64,000 bases of DNA, taken from positions 32,119,888-32,183,887 of the forward strand of contig CM067507.1 of the NCBI GenBank assembly GCA_034509495.1, read 5' to 3'. Below, in pieces: positions 49,001 to 59,180 of this stretch. The notes beneath the pieces were generated by a model. It was given only the letters and a program-made list of their open reading frames with translations, was not told where the DNA came from and made no database searches. This stretch comes from Acestrorhynchus altus. Its lineage: Eukaryota > Chordata > Actinopteri > Characiformes > Acestrorhynchidae. A program made the position numbers and the translations under genes. Within the stretch, counting starts at the first letter, position 1; each line of letters starts with the position of its first letter.

Positions 49001-52000
49001 TAAGACTTATGTTATGTAAGTAGTTATGATCATGAGGAACGGAATGGATGAGAGTATATAGTTATACTCTTTATAAAACTGCAGTGGAGCCTTCAGCCAC
49101 CTAACGCTTAGAGAAGTGGACTTGGGGCAGGTAGGGACAGTGAAGGACCCAAGCAAGGCACTTACTCCCAACTGCTTCTGGGTTATGGGGCAGCTGCCCA
49201 CTGTTCTGAGTTTTCGTGCCATAGGTTGGCTAAATGTGGAGGATAAATCCGACTGTACTACAGTGGCTTTAAAGGATAATCCAGTAGATCAGTCAGTACA
49301 GAAACAGAGGTTAGACTCTATTCTTATATTGGTCTTAAATCATAAAGCTGATTGGGTCCTGAGCCAAAACATGAACTAAATTAAATATTGTTGACTAAAA
49401 TGTGACTGGTTAACAGTACAGCTGTGGTCAGACACTTGTATTGAAATGAATGACATGGTAATGCTGGGCTTTCTTCTCTCAAGGGCCTTGATAACTAGTT
49501 GATGATCTGGTGATTTACATAACTAGTATGACCACCATCAAACCTGAGCATTGCAGCTGATATGTGGTGGTCCAGTGTCGCTTGTCAATAATGTATGAGT
49601 AATTTGACCAGAGGAGCAGGAGACCCTCCCTTGTGAGTCTGGATCCTCCCAAGGTTTCTTCCTCCAACTCCGAGGGAGTTTTCCTTGCCAATGTGGCCAT
49701 TTAGCTTACTCATCAGGGGCTTTATCTCTTCATCCTTTATGTTTTGTGTATTGATCGTCTTAATGCTGATCTCTTTGCAAAAAGTACTATGCAATTAAAT
49801 TTGATTTATATTTCAGTTTTGGAACAAATGGAAAAATGAAGTTTGACTCATATTCAGAAACTCAAAGTGTGTTTTTAAATGATACTTTTCTCAGTAGAAC
49901 CGTAATCCCGGTTCCTCTTTGCCGTCCGTGTCGTGGCTCTTTCAGAGAGGATTAGGAGGTTCACTTTTGCGGCCAGCAAAAATGCCACTTCATCACTCAC
50001 TTGACACTGACCAATTTGGCAGTTCAAAGAAAGCTTTAGGATTCCTCTTGAAGAACACAGCATAATCCTTTACTGCAGGCTTGTCGCTACTGTTGCTCAT
50101 GAATCACGGGCTGACAGATTAAGCCTATGCTGTACAGTGTTTATTGTTGTGCTGACAATTTATCAGGACCTCCAGATGTGTCAGAGTGACTGCATACTGA
50201 CTGTGAACTTCAAATGAAAATAAATATCAACCACATTGGGTAGAAATATGTAAACAGCCAGGATGTACAGCTGAGTTCACCGTGAGGACAGGATGGTTTA
50301 TGATTTATATTCTTCATATGTTATATAATCAGGTAGCTGATATAAGTACAGTTTTGGTGGATTTTCAAATGATAGTATTTTGGCTTCTATAAAGTGTTGA
50401 TCTTGAACGGAATCTTTCAAGGAGTTTTATTTTTAACGATTGCTCTGTTAGTTGAGCACCGGGACGAGCTGGTGTTGCTCACAACCTCTTATTTGAAACT
50501 GAAAAATGCATCATAATTTAATGCTTACATTTCAAAGTCAATCAGAGTGGTTTGGTCTGAGGTGCTTTGCTTCCATCAAGTGAGAGCATCTTCAGACTCA
50601 AAGCTCTATTATAAACATGGGCACCTTCATTTTTAAAGTACGTAGTTTTAAACCCAGGTTTGAGAGGGATGTTGTTTTAATAAACCCATGGTTGGGATGT
50701 ATATTCAGGGTTTTCTAAGCTAGTCCTCAATATATGACTGGATTTACATTACAGACATCAGAACCCATTTCCCATGACCACAGCTGTAAAATCTGTAAAC
50801 TCTATAGTGGACGATTTCACATCAATATCATTGTTAACATCCCAGCGAAACAACAAACCCACAAATGTTAATGGAATAACCTTTAACTGGTATCTCGTAT
50901 TAACTTGGGAAATAAATAACGTCTGAAAGGTTGAAATGCCTGTATTCATTTGTTTGCCGTTTTCGGCTCTTTTGATAAGGTCTGGCGGGTCGAACAGAGC
51001 CTTACGGAGCGCAATAACTGCAAGTCATCATTTTAGCTCATAAATTACCTGTGCTGTGTGGTGCTGTTTTAAATGATTCAGAACGTTGCAGCCTTGGCTA
51101 CTCATGTAGCTCTCAGTAATGCAGTAAAATCAACTAAAACATGCAGAAATTCAACTTCATCCCTCACATGACGCTGACTGGCACTGCAGATTGGAAATTA
51201 ATGCATGTCTTATTGCATGTTCTATTTCAATTCAGAATAATCCAAACTCCACAGCATGTTTAAAATAAGTGACACAGTGACGTCTACCAGGTAGATTTTT
51301 GGTTTATAAAGGAGTTTTACGTCCTGCTTTAATGTTTGGACATTACAGTACTGCTGTGCTGTTTTTAAAACTCTAAAGATGTTGTAGAACATTTTGATGC
51401 AGCATAAGTAAGATCTACAAGTGTTTTCATATGAGAAGTCAGGGAAAACTGGTTTGGCAGGTCTGAGAATTTTAAGGTTAGTTACTCATCCCTAAATACG
51501 TGCGTTTAAGTAAGTGCTAGATCTGACAAATGCAGTTATATAAGCTCATTTAGGTGAGTAGAAGGTGTAATCACCACCATGTAACCCTGACAATTTACAG
51601 TGTACCATAAATCCTCATCCCACAAACACCTTGAATCTCCAATTTTTATAAAATAATGTGAATCTAGCATTTGTTATAGAAGTGCTCCGAATCTTTTTAA
51701 ATGTCCTTCTCCTGTACAGTTATGGTTTTGGAGCTGCAAGATGTTTGTGTGACAGCGATGATGCGTTACGATCCATGTTTTATATTGAACTGTCTTTGGC
51801 GCGTTTATATAGGTCTGTCGAGACACTTAAAGAAAATGACAGCTGCTAGATTTTAGTTTAGCTCATAAATTACCTGCACAGTTTTACACCCTGCTTTGAT
51901 GTTTGCGCAACACAAGTAGTACCAGTCCATAAAATGTATGAAGTCTTTAAAAATACGGTATTTTAAAAACAGGAAAAAATGCCGTCCTATAAAATGAAAC

Positions 52001-53739
52001 ATGCTGTTACGACCCTTCTGGTCTGGTCAGTTTCTGGATGCTGTCTACTTCAATAACTCAGTAATTCAAAATTCAGAGACTTTGACCACAAAAGCCAGCA
52101 AAGCAAGTTTATATGTGTATGAGTATAGATTATAATAATTTATTTTTTATTGTTATTTTATTTAGAATTTTACTTAAAAACTTATTTTTTAGATGTGAAT
52201 GAATTGATGACAGTAGAAAATACAGGACAAAAGAAGTTTGTTATTGTTCCTAAATTGCTGTATTTATTCTATAGAACCCTCTTTATAATGTACATTTACC
52301 GAGTCTAGACTTTTAAAGATAAAGGTGCTTCAGATGGTTCCATGAAGGATCATGTTTATAATAGATATATGTTCACTTGATGTAAAGGTTCTTCGCCAGA
52401 TTAAAGGTCCTTAAAATACATCACTATTACAAACAACATTCCAGATGTGATTCTTTCATGGCATCAATCGACAGAAGCACCTCGGTGTTTAAGTATTTTT
52501 CTATTTGGGCTAATAAATGAGGTGCTCTGTTATATATCCTGCTTTGATGTATACACTGTGCTCTGCTCTGTGCTGCTTCTCAACCTGTAAAATGTACGGA
52601 CAGCCTTTTCAAAATAGCTCCTGATCCCTAAAAAATGGAAAGAAGTAATAAATCATAAAAAAGTGTTCCGATTTATAAAACGACATAAGAAGCTTTGCTT
52701 CTTGTGACAACAAATAACCACCAAAGCCCAGAGGCCAAGCACGGCCATCACCGCAGTGTGAGAATATACAGTACTTTGCAAAAGTTTGTGGAACCTGTCA
52801 ACTGGAGTTAAAAAAACTCCTTATTTAAAAAATATGTGTTTATTTATTCCTCAAAATACTAATATTTGAATAAATACAAATAATATTTATATAAAATCAG
52901 TGTGTTCATTAAACCATCTCCAAAGTTCTCCTCATGGGAGTCTAGGATAATTTATATTTCTCATCCAACACCTGGTTTGGTAAATCAGATGTTAATGATG
53001 AAACCAGGTGAGCTGGTGATGGAATTAAAGACATCTATGGACACACTGCCTGGGGCGTCCAGGAGAAATCTGGAACCAAGCTTTGTTCTTCAAACTAGCT
53101 CACAATATCTCAACTACTTTCTTCAGAATGAGGAATTCTTCTTCCTCTGTACTTTATTTCTATTTACCTGCATCTGTTTAATGTGATCTGAATGAAAATA
53201 AGAGTGAATTGCTTTAAAACGCTGTACATACGTTCCTTAATCCTCTGCACCTTACGGTATAGTTTGTGTGTACAGTTTAATAGTATATGTTTTAATGATT
53301 TAAATCCATAAAATTATACACCACATCTGTAAACGTAATCTGAAATGATTTATCACATCTGCTGAATCTCAACTGCGACATTTCTGATTGGTTGCTCCTC
53401 CTTAAATACATGAACCACAGAACTCTATTATTTCTTACATGCTGTTACTCTGCTCTGTGTCATGTAACATCATTAAATAGCTTTGTGACCTTAAATGGTC
53501 ACCTATTAACAATAACTGATCCCTACCACTCTCTGGAGGATCCTCCTGCTCTTGTCGTCCGTGCAGAGGTCGGAGAACATGCTCCTGTGGACAAAGAGCA
53601 GGCCGCTGAGGGACAGCCAGGAGACCAGCCACAGAAGCACAAAGATCAGCACCCCCCGGCGACACACTCTGCCCCGCAGCCACCTGAGCACTGTGCCTCC
53701 CCGGCCCAGTCCTTGGACATTCCGCACTGTCAGCAACAT
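33938..53739 (-). CDS. dipk1c: DIPK1C / FAM69C, divergent protein kinase domain protein, complete
   Basis: Four minus-strand exons (53739-53527, 38920-38198, 36485-36321, 34201-33938), all phase 0, give 454 residues; the human protein is about 419. Residues 28-50 form a membrane anchor after a basic stretch (RGRVCRR), consistent with a type II protein of the ER/secretory pathway. The luminal part is kinase-like: VVLKSK (Lys at ~121), LGSCGHFYAVE hinge region, LCDIKPENFAI (catalytic-loop Asp ~299, Asn present) and AIDVDMAF in place of DFG. A Cys-rich C-lobe segment (NCTNDNDCNFFDC) is typical of FAM69. CTDDKSRRIL, GDLCEDLCV and LASLWALLQQEEY agree with C rather than A/B paralogues by memory. 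An in-frame TGA precedes the ATG. Intron 1 is 14.6 kb. Confidence 0.95.
34999..35064 (+). repeat. (AAT)n microsatellite
   Basis: About 22 perfect units, in dipk1c intron 3. Confidence 0.95.
36321..36485 (-). CDS. dipk1c: dipk1c exon 3
   Basis: Acceptor tttctttgggcag, donor gtaggt (minus). It has 55 codons, residues 313-367, starting VAAIDVDMAFFEPKM, the metal-binding DVD segment, then the six-cysteine segment ending NSNLQ. Confidence 0.95.
36985..37048 (+). repeat. (CA)n microsatellite
   Basis: About 32 perfect units, in dipk1c intron 2. Confidence 0.95.
38198..38920 (-). CDS. dipk1c: dipk1c exon 2 (kinase-like core)
   Basis: Acceptor ctctgtgttgcag, donor gtgagt (minus). It has 241 codons, residues 72-312, from CEEYQQGVLTGDLCEDLCV to PENFAIRKDLT. 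It includes the beta-3 lysine (VVLKSK), hinge and catalytic loop. It continues the open frame of exon 1 in phase 0. Confidence 0.95.
39614..40040 (+). mobile_element. Non-autonomous Tc1-like element with both ends
   Basis: The left end cactatgtccaaatgtttgt with ggacacc and the right end ggtgtcccaatacatatggt with gta are imperfect inverted repeats (TACACTATxTGxxCAAAxGT...GGACACC type). About 430 bases, with no transposase frame. The same blocks occur at 27555, 46630 and, reversed, 13178 and 26618. Confidence 0.85.
40125..40475 (-). mobile_element. Tc1-like fragment (same or sister family), minus orientation
   Basis: ctctaacagcttctgttttt then ttgaggctttaattgcactc, aagagcagtaaggtcaggtt, ggatgattag, catcccaaaggtgttcagtg and tgggggggtttaatgagcct correspond, in reverse, to the ends of Tc1-type elements common in fish. 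It abuts the copy at 39614. Confidence 0.55.
41034..41522 (+). mobile_element. Tc1-like transposon 5' part, plus orientation
   Basis: The blocks gcttcaaatcacaccacctg with gtttggtttgctcttgattg, atcaccatggtggaatccaa agag, then aactgccaacatggccaggt and ttcagcccctgaatagacgg with atgtcaaagtacaacatctt follow the order of a teleost Tc1-like transposase N-terminal region. Many frameshifts; no catalytic part is seen. Confidence 0.65.
41524..41645 (+). repeat. SINE-like repeat, plus copy
   Basis: acatttacatttacatttac attagcagacacccttatcc agagcgacttacaaaagtgc, then ttagctagtagataaggctg. It is the near-perfect reverse complement of 45165-45312 and directly follows the Tc1 fragment. Confidence 0.75.
41654..41713 (+). 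repeat. Three perfect 20-bp tandem repeats
   Basis: The unit gtgttgaacgttacatagct occurs three times without a mismatch, indicating a recent local expansion at the edge of the SINE-like repeat. Confidence 0.95.
42655..43590 (+). repeat. Degenerate minisatellite, ~70-bp unit
   Basis: Repeats of the type gagctgggactttcttgctg, aggcagcagg, gttctgctgggtcgtaagct, ggggagtttgaatgg recur with period about 69-70 (for example starts at 43155, 43225 and 43294). Around a dozen diverged units fill 0.9 kb. The minus strand is open for long stretches (43362-43054 and 43103-42792) with repeated SPAYDP/CYLSKK-like peptides, most simply a by-product of the repeat. Confidence 0.8.
45165..45312 (-). repeat. SINE-like repeat, minus copy
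   Basis: ggaatctctagattccagcc, ttgtctactagctaaggata, gcacttttgtaagtcgctct, ggatgagggcgtctaaatgc and (gtaaat)n form the reverse of 41524-41645. Confidence 0.75.
46630..46986 (+). mobile_element. Non-autonomous Tc1-like element, ~357 bp
   Basis: It starts tgtggacacctcttctaatg aatgcattcagctactttaa and ends gggtgtctccatatttttgt ccatatagtgta, the reverse of the TACACTATATGGACAAAA type terminus. The interior is shortened relative to 39614. Confidence 0.8.
48880..49010 (+). repeat. Partial copy of the 15879 palindromic element
   Basis: acatgtcagtgtcactgcag tg, ggggtcctgaccattgaaga acagg and agaaacagatggactac are blocks of the abundant fish repeat also seen at 15879-16317. Confidence 0.65.
49087..49270 (+). 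repeat. SINE-like element
   Basis: cagccacctaacgcttagag aagtggacttgggg, aagcaaggcacttactccca actgcttctgggtt, gcagctgcccactgttctg, ctaaatgtggaggataaatc cgactgtact. The GCAAGGCACxTxxCCCCAACTGCT and GGATAAATxCxACTGTACT blocks are, as I recall, typical of a widespread teleost tRNA-derived SINE. Confidence 0.6.
49590..49810 (+). repeat. Retroposon 3' segment
   Basis: gagtctggatcctcccaagg tttcttcctccaactccgag ggagttttccttgcca, later tatgcaattaaatttgattt. The same consensus appears in reverse at 56875-57075. It resembles the 3' end of a LINE/SINE very common in fish. Confidence 0.6.
52770..53185 (+). repeat. Interspersed repeat
   Basis: tactttgcaaaagtttgtgg, then tccaaagttctcctcatggg, tctcatccaacacctggttt, ccaggtgagctggtgatgga, acatctatggacacactgcc tgggg, ttgttcttcaaactagctca and atctcaactactttcttcag aatgag. 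I recognise this text as a recurrent fish repeat but cannot name the family. The 52902-53186 ORF in it is not a gene. Confidence 0.5.
53527..53739 (-). CDS. dipk1c: dipk1c exon 1 (start, membrane anchor)
   Basis: ATG at 53739 is the first Met after an in-frame TGA 33 bases upstream; the GTG just before it (53742) is not a likely start. It has 71 codons: MLLTVRNVQGLGRGG, basic RGRVCRR, the hydrophobic anchor (VLIFVLLWLVSWLSLSGLL), then FSDLCTDDKSRRILQRV. Donor GTG|GTAGGG joins exon 2 as ILQRV-CEEYQ, matching the human junction as I recall it. Confidence 0.92.
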
Positions 53740-53779
53740 CACACAGTGACCGGACCGGACAATCCTGTGCCCAGTTCAG

Positions 53780-53781
<2 letters not shown>

Positions 53782-53874
<93 letters not shown>
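53782..53874 (+). repeat. (GT)n microsatellite just upstream of dipk1c start
   Basis: About 46 perfect GT units, starting 43 bases upstream of the dipk1c ATG, so it lies in the 5' UTR or core promoter of that gene ((AC)n on the coding strand). Confidence 0.95.
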
Positions 53875-53875
<1 letters not shown>

Positions 53876-54139
53876 AGTCCAGCAGCTGAAAGAAAGCTTT
53901 GTTAGTGGTCACTGTTCCTTCTCTGGACATCTGTGGTGGCTTTGGCTGAGCATTGGGGGCAGTTGGGCACCCCCAGCAGGCTGTTAAGGTCAGCAGGGTA
54001 TCCCTTGGACCTCTTCTTCTCTTGGGATGCCCCCATGGCTGATGCCTGGCCCAGACGCTCCGGAGATTCTTCTCTCTCGTGGTCTTCTTCCTGCTTATTT
54101 TGTGAATGAATAAAACCAGCAGTGCAGCTCCTGTTCTTC

Positions 54140-54156
54140 TAAAGTGAAACTCTCTC

Positions 54157-54221
<65 letters not shown>

Positions 54222-54814
54222 CTGCCTCTCTCTCTCTCTGTAACTGCCTCTGCCCTTGATAGTTCTCTCTCTCTTTCTACCCCTCTTCTGTCTTTAACTC
54301 TCCCTCCTCTCGCTCTTCAACCTTTTATCTTTTCCCCCTTTCTCTCTCTCTTTGCCTTCTCTGTTGCTTTCTTTCCTTCTCTCTCTCTATCTGTCCCCTT
54401 CCCCTCCCTTTCTCTCTCTTTTTAAAACACCCTCCCCTTTCTCTTTGCCGTCTTTATCCCCTTCTCGTTCTTTCTCTTCTCTCTCTCTTTTTGCGTTCTT
54501 GCCACTTCTTTCTCTGTTATTTCTCTGTCTTCTCTCTTTCTCCCCCCTCTATTTTTATCTCTATCTCTTTTTCTCTTCTCTAGTGCTATTTCTAGAGTGC
54601 TATTTCTCTCCCTCTGTCTGTCTCCTCTTTCTCTCCCTTATTTCTCTTTTGATCCCTCTTTCTCTGTCTCCTTTTCCCCTCTCTCCTATATTTTTCCCCT
54701 CCCTTTTCCTTTCCTTCTCTCACTCCCTGTCTTTGCCCATGTCTCTCTCTTTTACTTCTCCAGCTCTTTTCATACCCACTACTGCTCTTTCTCTCTGTTC
54801 CCCCCTCCTTTTTG

Positions 54815-54886
<72 letters not shown>

Positions 54887-54900
54887 CCCTTTCTCTTCAA
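54140..54900 (+). repeat. 760-bp polypyrimidine tract
   Basis: It is almost entirely C and T on plus, with (CT)n cores at about 54151-54217 and 54819-54893 and irregular CCCTTT/TCTCT stretches between. The long Leu/Ser-Pro ORFs (54352-54924 and 54597-55241 on plus; 54592-54990 on minus) are low-complexity artefacts. Confidence 0.9.
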
Positions 54901-55071
54901 TGCCCGCCTCCTTGTTCTTGTTGAGGGCTTGCCTCCTTTGGGTCGCCTTCTTCCCGTTACCACGGCAGCCGGGCCTTTTCCTGCAGGCACACTCAGGAGT
55001 TGTTGTGTACCTCAGCCGTGGCTGCGGTGTTCAGTGTGTCCTGCCAAAGATCCTTCTTGTGCCATGCCTGC

Positions 55072-55072
<1 letters not shown>

Positions 55073-55118
<46 letters not shown>

Positions 55119-55141
55119 CACTCCACTCCACTCCACTCCAC
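55073..55141 (+). repeat. (CA)n followed by (CTCCA)n
   Basis: About 21 CA units, then four to five CTCCA units at 55121-55141. Confidence 0.93.
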
Positions 55142-56284
55142 TGCCCAGCCCGCAGGCTTTCCAGCACTTAACTGGGTTATGCATCAAGATGCACCAAAAA
55201 TGGTCAGGCTGTGCATCTGCATTTCTGATGTTTTATTTTAGCCCAGTTATTTGATTATGGACTTCCCCCCGTTATCACGCCTGAAGAAAGCACTGGATTT
55301 GATTGTGTGTGTGTGGATGTGGAGCATATGAATGAAGGGGGTTTTGTGGTTTGTTCTTTTGATGAGCTGAGTGCTGAGTGCCTCTGTGGCTATCTGTTGT
55401 GTTGGAGAGACAGCAAGTGCACAGAATTCCTAATCAACTCACTCCTATAAAAAGGAAAAGAGCAGGCCGCCCCAGACACAGGCCAGCTAATGTGAGTCTG
55501 TGTTCTGTAAAAACTCTCTGCCGTCTGTTAATTGCCAGTTATAAGACGCTCCCGTGTGCTTCGGGCTGAGCTCTATTCTCCAAACTCATTAATCCTTCCT
55601 GCAAATCACAGACCCTCTTGAGATTTCCTCCATCTTAAAACGCTGAACACTCACACACTCTGAATCTCATCTGAAGCTCACTATGATTAAACCCCAGACA
55701 AACTCACTGCTCATAACGGGTTAAAAACTGCAAATGTACGTGTGTACGTTGTCTGATCATGCTGTGATAGGTTTCCATATGTGGGCCATTACTGCTTATA
55801 ATGTGACCTCTATGTTGCCACTTGTGTGAATGAAGCTTATTATGACTCTGAAGGGACTAATCAGACAGGCTTTGGCATCCCATTGATTTGAGTTTGTAAA
55901 ATACTGCTATCTTCTGGCCACGCAGTTGCATTACACTTTATGCAGTCGATTGTAACATTGCTCTAAAATGCTGTTTCGTTAATGTTCTGCTTTAAAAGGA
56001 GACCTGACCAATACTGGTAACATATTACCAAATCTGAGCATATATTGATTCAATTTTAATTTTAATAAATAATAATTATTTATTTTCTACTAATAATTTA
56101 ACATCTGATAACTATTCAGTATGTGATTATTTAGCACCTCAAAGCCAAACTTAAATACATAATCATACCAAGTACAAGTAGCAGTGAAGTGCTTTGGTAT
56201 GTGAAACAAAACAAATCCATAAACAATAAACAATAAACATTGTGGAAAAATGTTATAATAAATAAGCATAAGGCAATAAAATAG

Positions 56285-56285
56285 C

Positions 56286-56355
<70 letters not shown>
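56285..56355 (+). repeat. Compound (TA)n(GA)n microsatellite
   Basis: About 10 TA units followed by about 25 GA units with one interruption. Confidence 0.95.
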
Positions 56356-56360
<5 letters not shown>

Positions 56361-56812
56361 ATATGTGTAGATAAGTAAGTATAAGTGTATTCTAAGTATA
56401 AGTATACACTCAAACAGGTGGTAATAATAATTTAATGTTCCACTTTAAAAATCCTGTGTGTGGCATTAATGTGGCATAAAGTATGTTTTCTATGTCCTGG
56501 TTCTTGTTCAGGGTCTGAATGACTTTCTCAAAGAAATTGCTCCTCATTCTCTCTGTGTTCACCTTCAGGAAACAAAAGCCCTCCCCTGACCCCAGCAGAG
56601 AGAAGAGTCAGTTGTTAGGCTGGCTGAGGTCCTTCATAATCATCCTGGCTTTGGTCCAGCACCTCTTGCACCTGTGTCTACTTATTCTTCCAAAAGCAGC
56701 TACCTTCTACCCATTTTGAAGTGAGATCAGGATGCTGGATGATGGCAGCTTCACCTTGTCTCCAGCTCATCCCAAAAGAACTGGATGGAGCATGAACCTG
56801 ACATTAAGTGAG

Positions 56813-56826
56813 AATCAATCAATCAG

Positions 56827-56875
<49 letters not shown>

Positions 56876-57075
56876 GTTTTTTTATTTTGTGTTTTTACAA
56901 CAAAGGAGTTGTCATAATGCAGTTTTACAGAAATCCGGATCTCAGCCTCAATTGAGCAGCCAGTGAGCAACAGTGGCAGGTAAAACTGCCTCAGGCTAAC
57001 AGGAAGAAACCTTGAGAGGAACCAAGGCTCAAAAGGGAAAACCATCGTCCTCTGGTCGATACCGGATAGCACAGT
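56813..57075 (-). repeat. Retroposon 3' end with (TTGA)n tail
   Basis: (TCAA)n at 56813-56874, then aaagttttttta, tacagaaatccggatctcag cctcaattgagcagccagtg, ctaacaggaagaaaccttga gaggaaccaaggctcaaaag and ctctggtcgataccggatag. In reverse this is the same kind of 3' end as at 49590; the four-base repeat is its tail. Confidence 0.7.
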
Positions 57076-57519
57076 CCAGCTTTGGAATCTTTTTGAATAT
57101 TTGGTCCCCTCAGTTCCTCCGAGATGAAACCACAGGATTGTTTCTAGTGTGGAAGGAGAATAGATGCTGTGTCTCTTTTCCAGTGAGGGCCAGTAAGCCA
57201 AATAAATAATTTAACTCATATTTATCATTCAGCCATTCCGGCTTTAGCTAGAACATGACCTGAACTCTGGTGAAACACTTCTTTGAAGCAGTGACAGAGA
57301 TAAACCTTATTTATTAAAGTTTATCACACTATACAGCATCTCATACAGTGCAGTAACCGTTACAGTGAATTTCAACTCATTATAGAAGTTGTGGCTTTTT
57401 AAATTCATACACAATCTTTATTTTAAGATGAATGATCCATGGGTTAAAGAACATTTCAGTGAACAGAAGAACCATTTTGTGTAGAGATGGATGAGTCTGA
57501 AGATCATAATCTTTTCAGT

Positions 57520-57795
57520 CCTAAAGTAATAAGTACCTGTTAAATAATCAGTATGTAATGAATAATCCGTAGATACTGAATGATTGCTGTTGTTGAAATT
57601 GTAAGTAGATACTGAATACTTGGTAGCTACTAAATGATTTACACACACTGAATAATTACTGAACACTGAATACTTAGTACTTAATAGTAGCTGATTATGA
57701 ATCATTAGTACTTACTGGAATAATAAGTACTTAATGAATAATTAGTAGGTACTAAATGATTAGTGGACACTGAATAATTAGTATTTACGGTAGGT
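57520..57795 (+). repeat. Degenerate AT-rich tandem array
   Basis: The phrases tagtacttaatgaataatta, gtaggtactaaatgattag and acactgaataattagta recur with small changes about every 20-40 bases across the whole block, so it is a decayed minisatellite. Confidence 0.7.
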
Positions 57796-58819
57796 AAAAG
57801 GAAAACTCATCATTTAGGCTGGGTCAAAGGGGGTAAACAAAACTCCATTGGTCAAACTAGGAGACACTGGACCACCATATGTGTGCTGTAACGCTCACAT
57901 GTACAGTACTACAGTAATGATGTTTTGATGAGGTCATAATAGTTACAGTAGCATCTAAATAGGTTCAATATAGACAGGTGGTCAACTAGTTCAAATGAAG
58001 TAGCTGGAAGGTGGGCAGCCAATGTAAAGGGGTAGCAGGAGAACCTGAGGAGTTTCCCAAAAGATTGACCTCACTGTCTTCATATTAAATTACCTCAATA
58101 CATCATCTGTTTCAGGGGGACTGAACTATGTTAATGTAATCTTCCCTCATCAGTCCAACAGAGGGCACTGGACATTACAAGATGTTGGAATAATGTGTCC
58201 AGTAGAGTCAGCTTCACATTAATGGACTTGTCCCTTATTAGGTAATATTTTCCTAACTGCTGTCTGAGGCCAGGGTTACAGACATCCCGTAATAGGCAGC
58301 TGGGCTTTGGTTCAGCTCCACTCTGTTGAGGGAAACATGCAGCAAGCCTCTGCTACAGTTGAGAGTGTGAAATAGATATATTCTCTATGTGGATTGCTCT
58401 AACTGTGAAAGCTGTACACATAAGGAAGTAGGGCCTTCACAAGTGTACACTCAGCAGTGTTTTAACAGTCCACTAAGGAGCATACAGGGTAATTAAATTC
58501 TTCTTGTGTTGACCAGGCAAAAGACCAAAGCATAAATCACTGGACCTAGCTCAGGAGCAAAGTGGGTCCATTTCCCTGGAATAGCACGCAGTCGTTCAGC
58601 AGTTGTAACTGAGCTGGAGCTGTGAGAAGTTGCTCATTTCTCTGTTCTAGTGCTGCACTTTCCTGAGAAACATTTCCAAATACATCATGGTAGCCTGATA
58701 GTAGATTATATTTAGGTTTGTACTAATGTTATTAAAGTAATAGGCCCAGGCATCCTTATTAAACACTATATAACCTTTTAACCTTAAAAAGCATTTTCAG
58801 AATCATTTCAATGCTCACC

Positions 58820-59009
58820 TGACTGTAATAGGAAGAATAGCATCTCTGTCCACTTTGGGTTCGGTGCACTGGATAGCACACTTCCGCGTAATGTTGCATA
58901 ACACAAGTCATCCTTAATTCCCCTGAGGGAACCCTCCCAAGGGATCAATAATGTTCTATCCTATCCTATCCTATCCTATCCTATCCTATCCTATCCTATC
59001 CTATCCTAT
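58820..59009 (+). repeat. LINE-like 3' end with (TCCTA)n tail
   Basis: ccttaattcccctgagggaa ccctcccaagggatcaataa tgttctatcc followed by about ten TATCC units. The gggatxAATAAxGTTxTATC pattern is typical of non-LTR (for example Rex/RTE-type) 3' tails in fish, as I recall. Confidence 0.6.
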
Positions 59010-59024
59010 ATTTGTGTAAAATCC

Positions 59025-59180
59025 TCCACTGACTCAGTCCACATACTTCTTTCACTTTACATGTCAGTTCTGTATCTCTCAGCTGGTAACACATGTCTGC
59101 ATTGTGGATGAAAAGTGAATTACACCACCAGTTTGAAGGGTGAGCCCAGGAGCAAAAACACCAAGTCCTCCATAATTTAA
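59025..59180 (+). repeat. Dispersed repeat related to 15040-15130
   Basis: ctcagtccacatacttcttt cactttacatgtcag and tctctcagctggtaaca match the block at 15052-15105. It starts right after the LINE-like tail. Family unknown. Confidence 0.5.

Larger units (their letters stand above)
38921..53526 (-). other. dipk1c: dipk1c intron 1 (14.6 kb)
   Basis: It contains Tc1-derived elements (39614, 40125, 41034, 46630), SINE-like repeats (41524, 45165, 49087), a 20-bp triplet repeat (41654), a ~70-bp minisatellite (42655-43590), a repeat at 52770 and one exon-like island (44933-45061). The region 50000-52750 shows no gene or repeat that I can name. Confidence 0.7.

Noticed and set aside
53740..53742. 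GTG just before the dipk1c ATG as a start codon
   Set aside because: Eukaryotic initiation at the adjacent ATG (53739) is far more likely; an in-frame TGA lies upstream.
54352..55241. ORFs of 190 and 214 codons on plus and 132 on minus
   Set aside because: Low-complexity translations of the polypyrimidine tract, with open frames on both strands and no real protein features.
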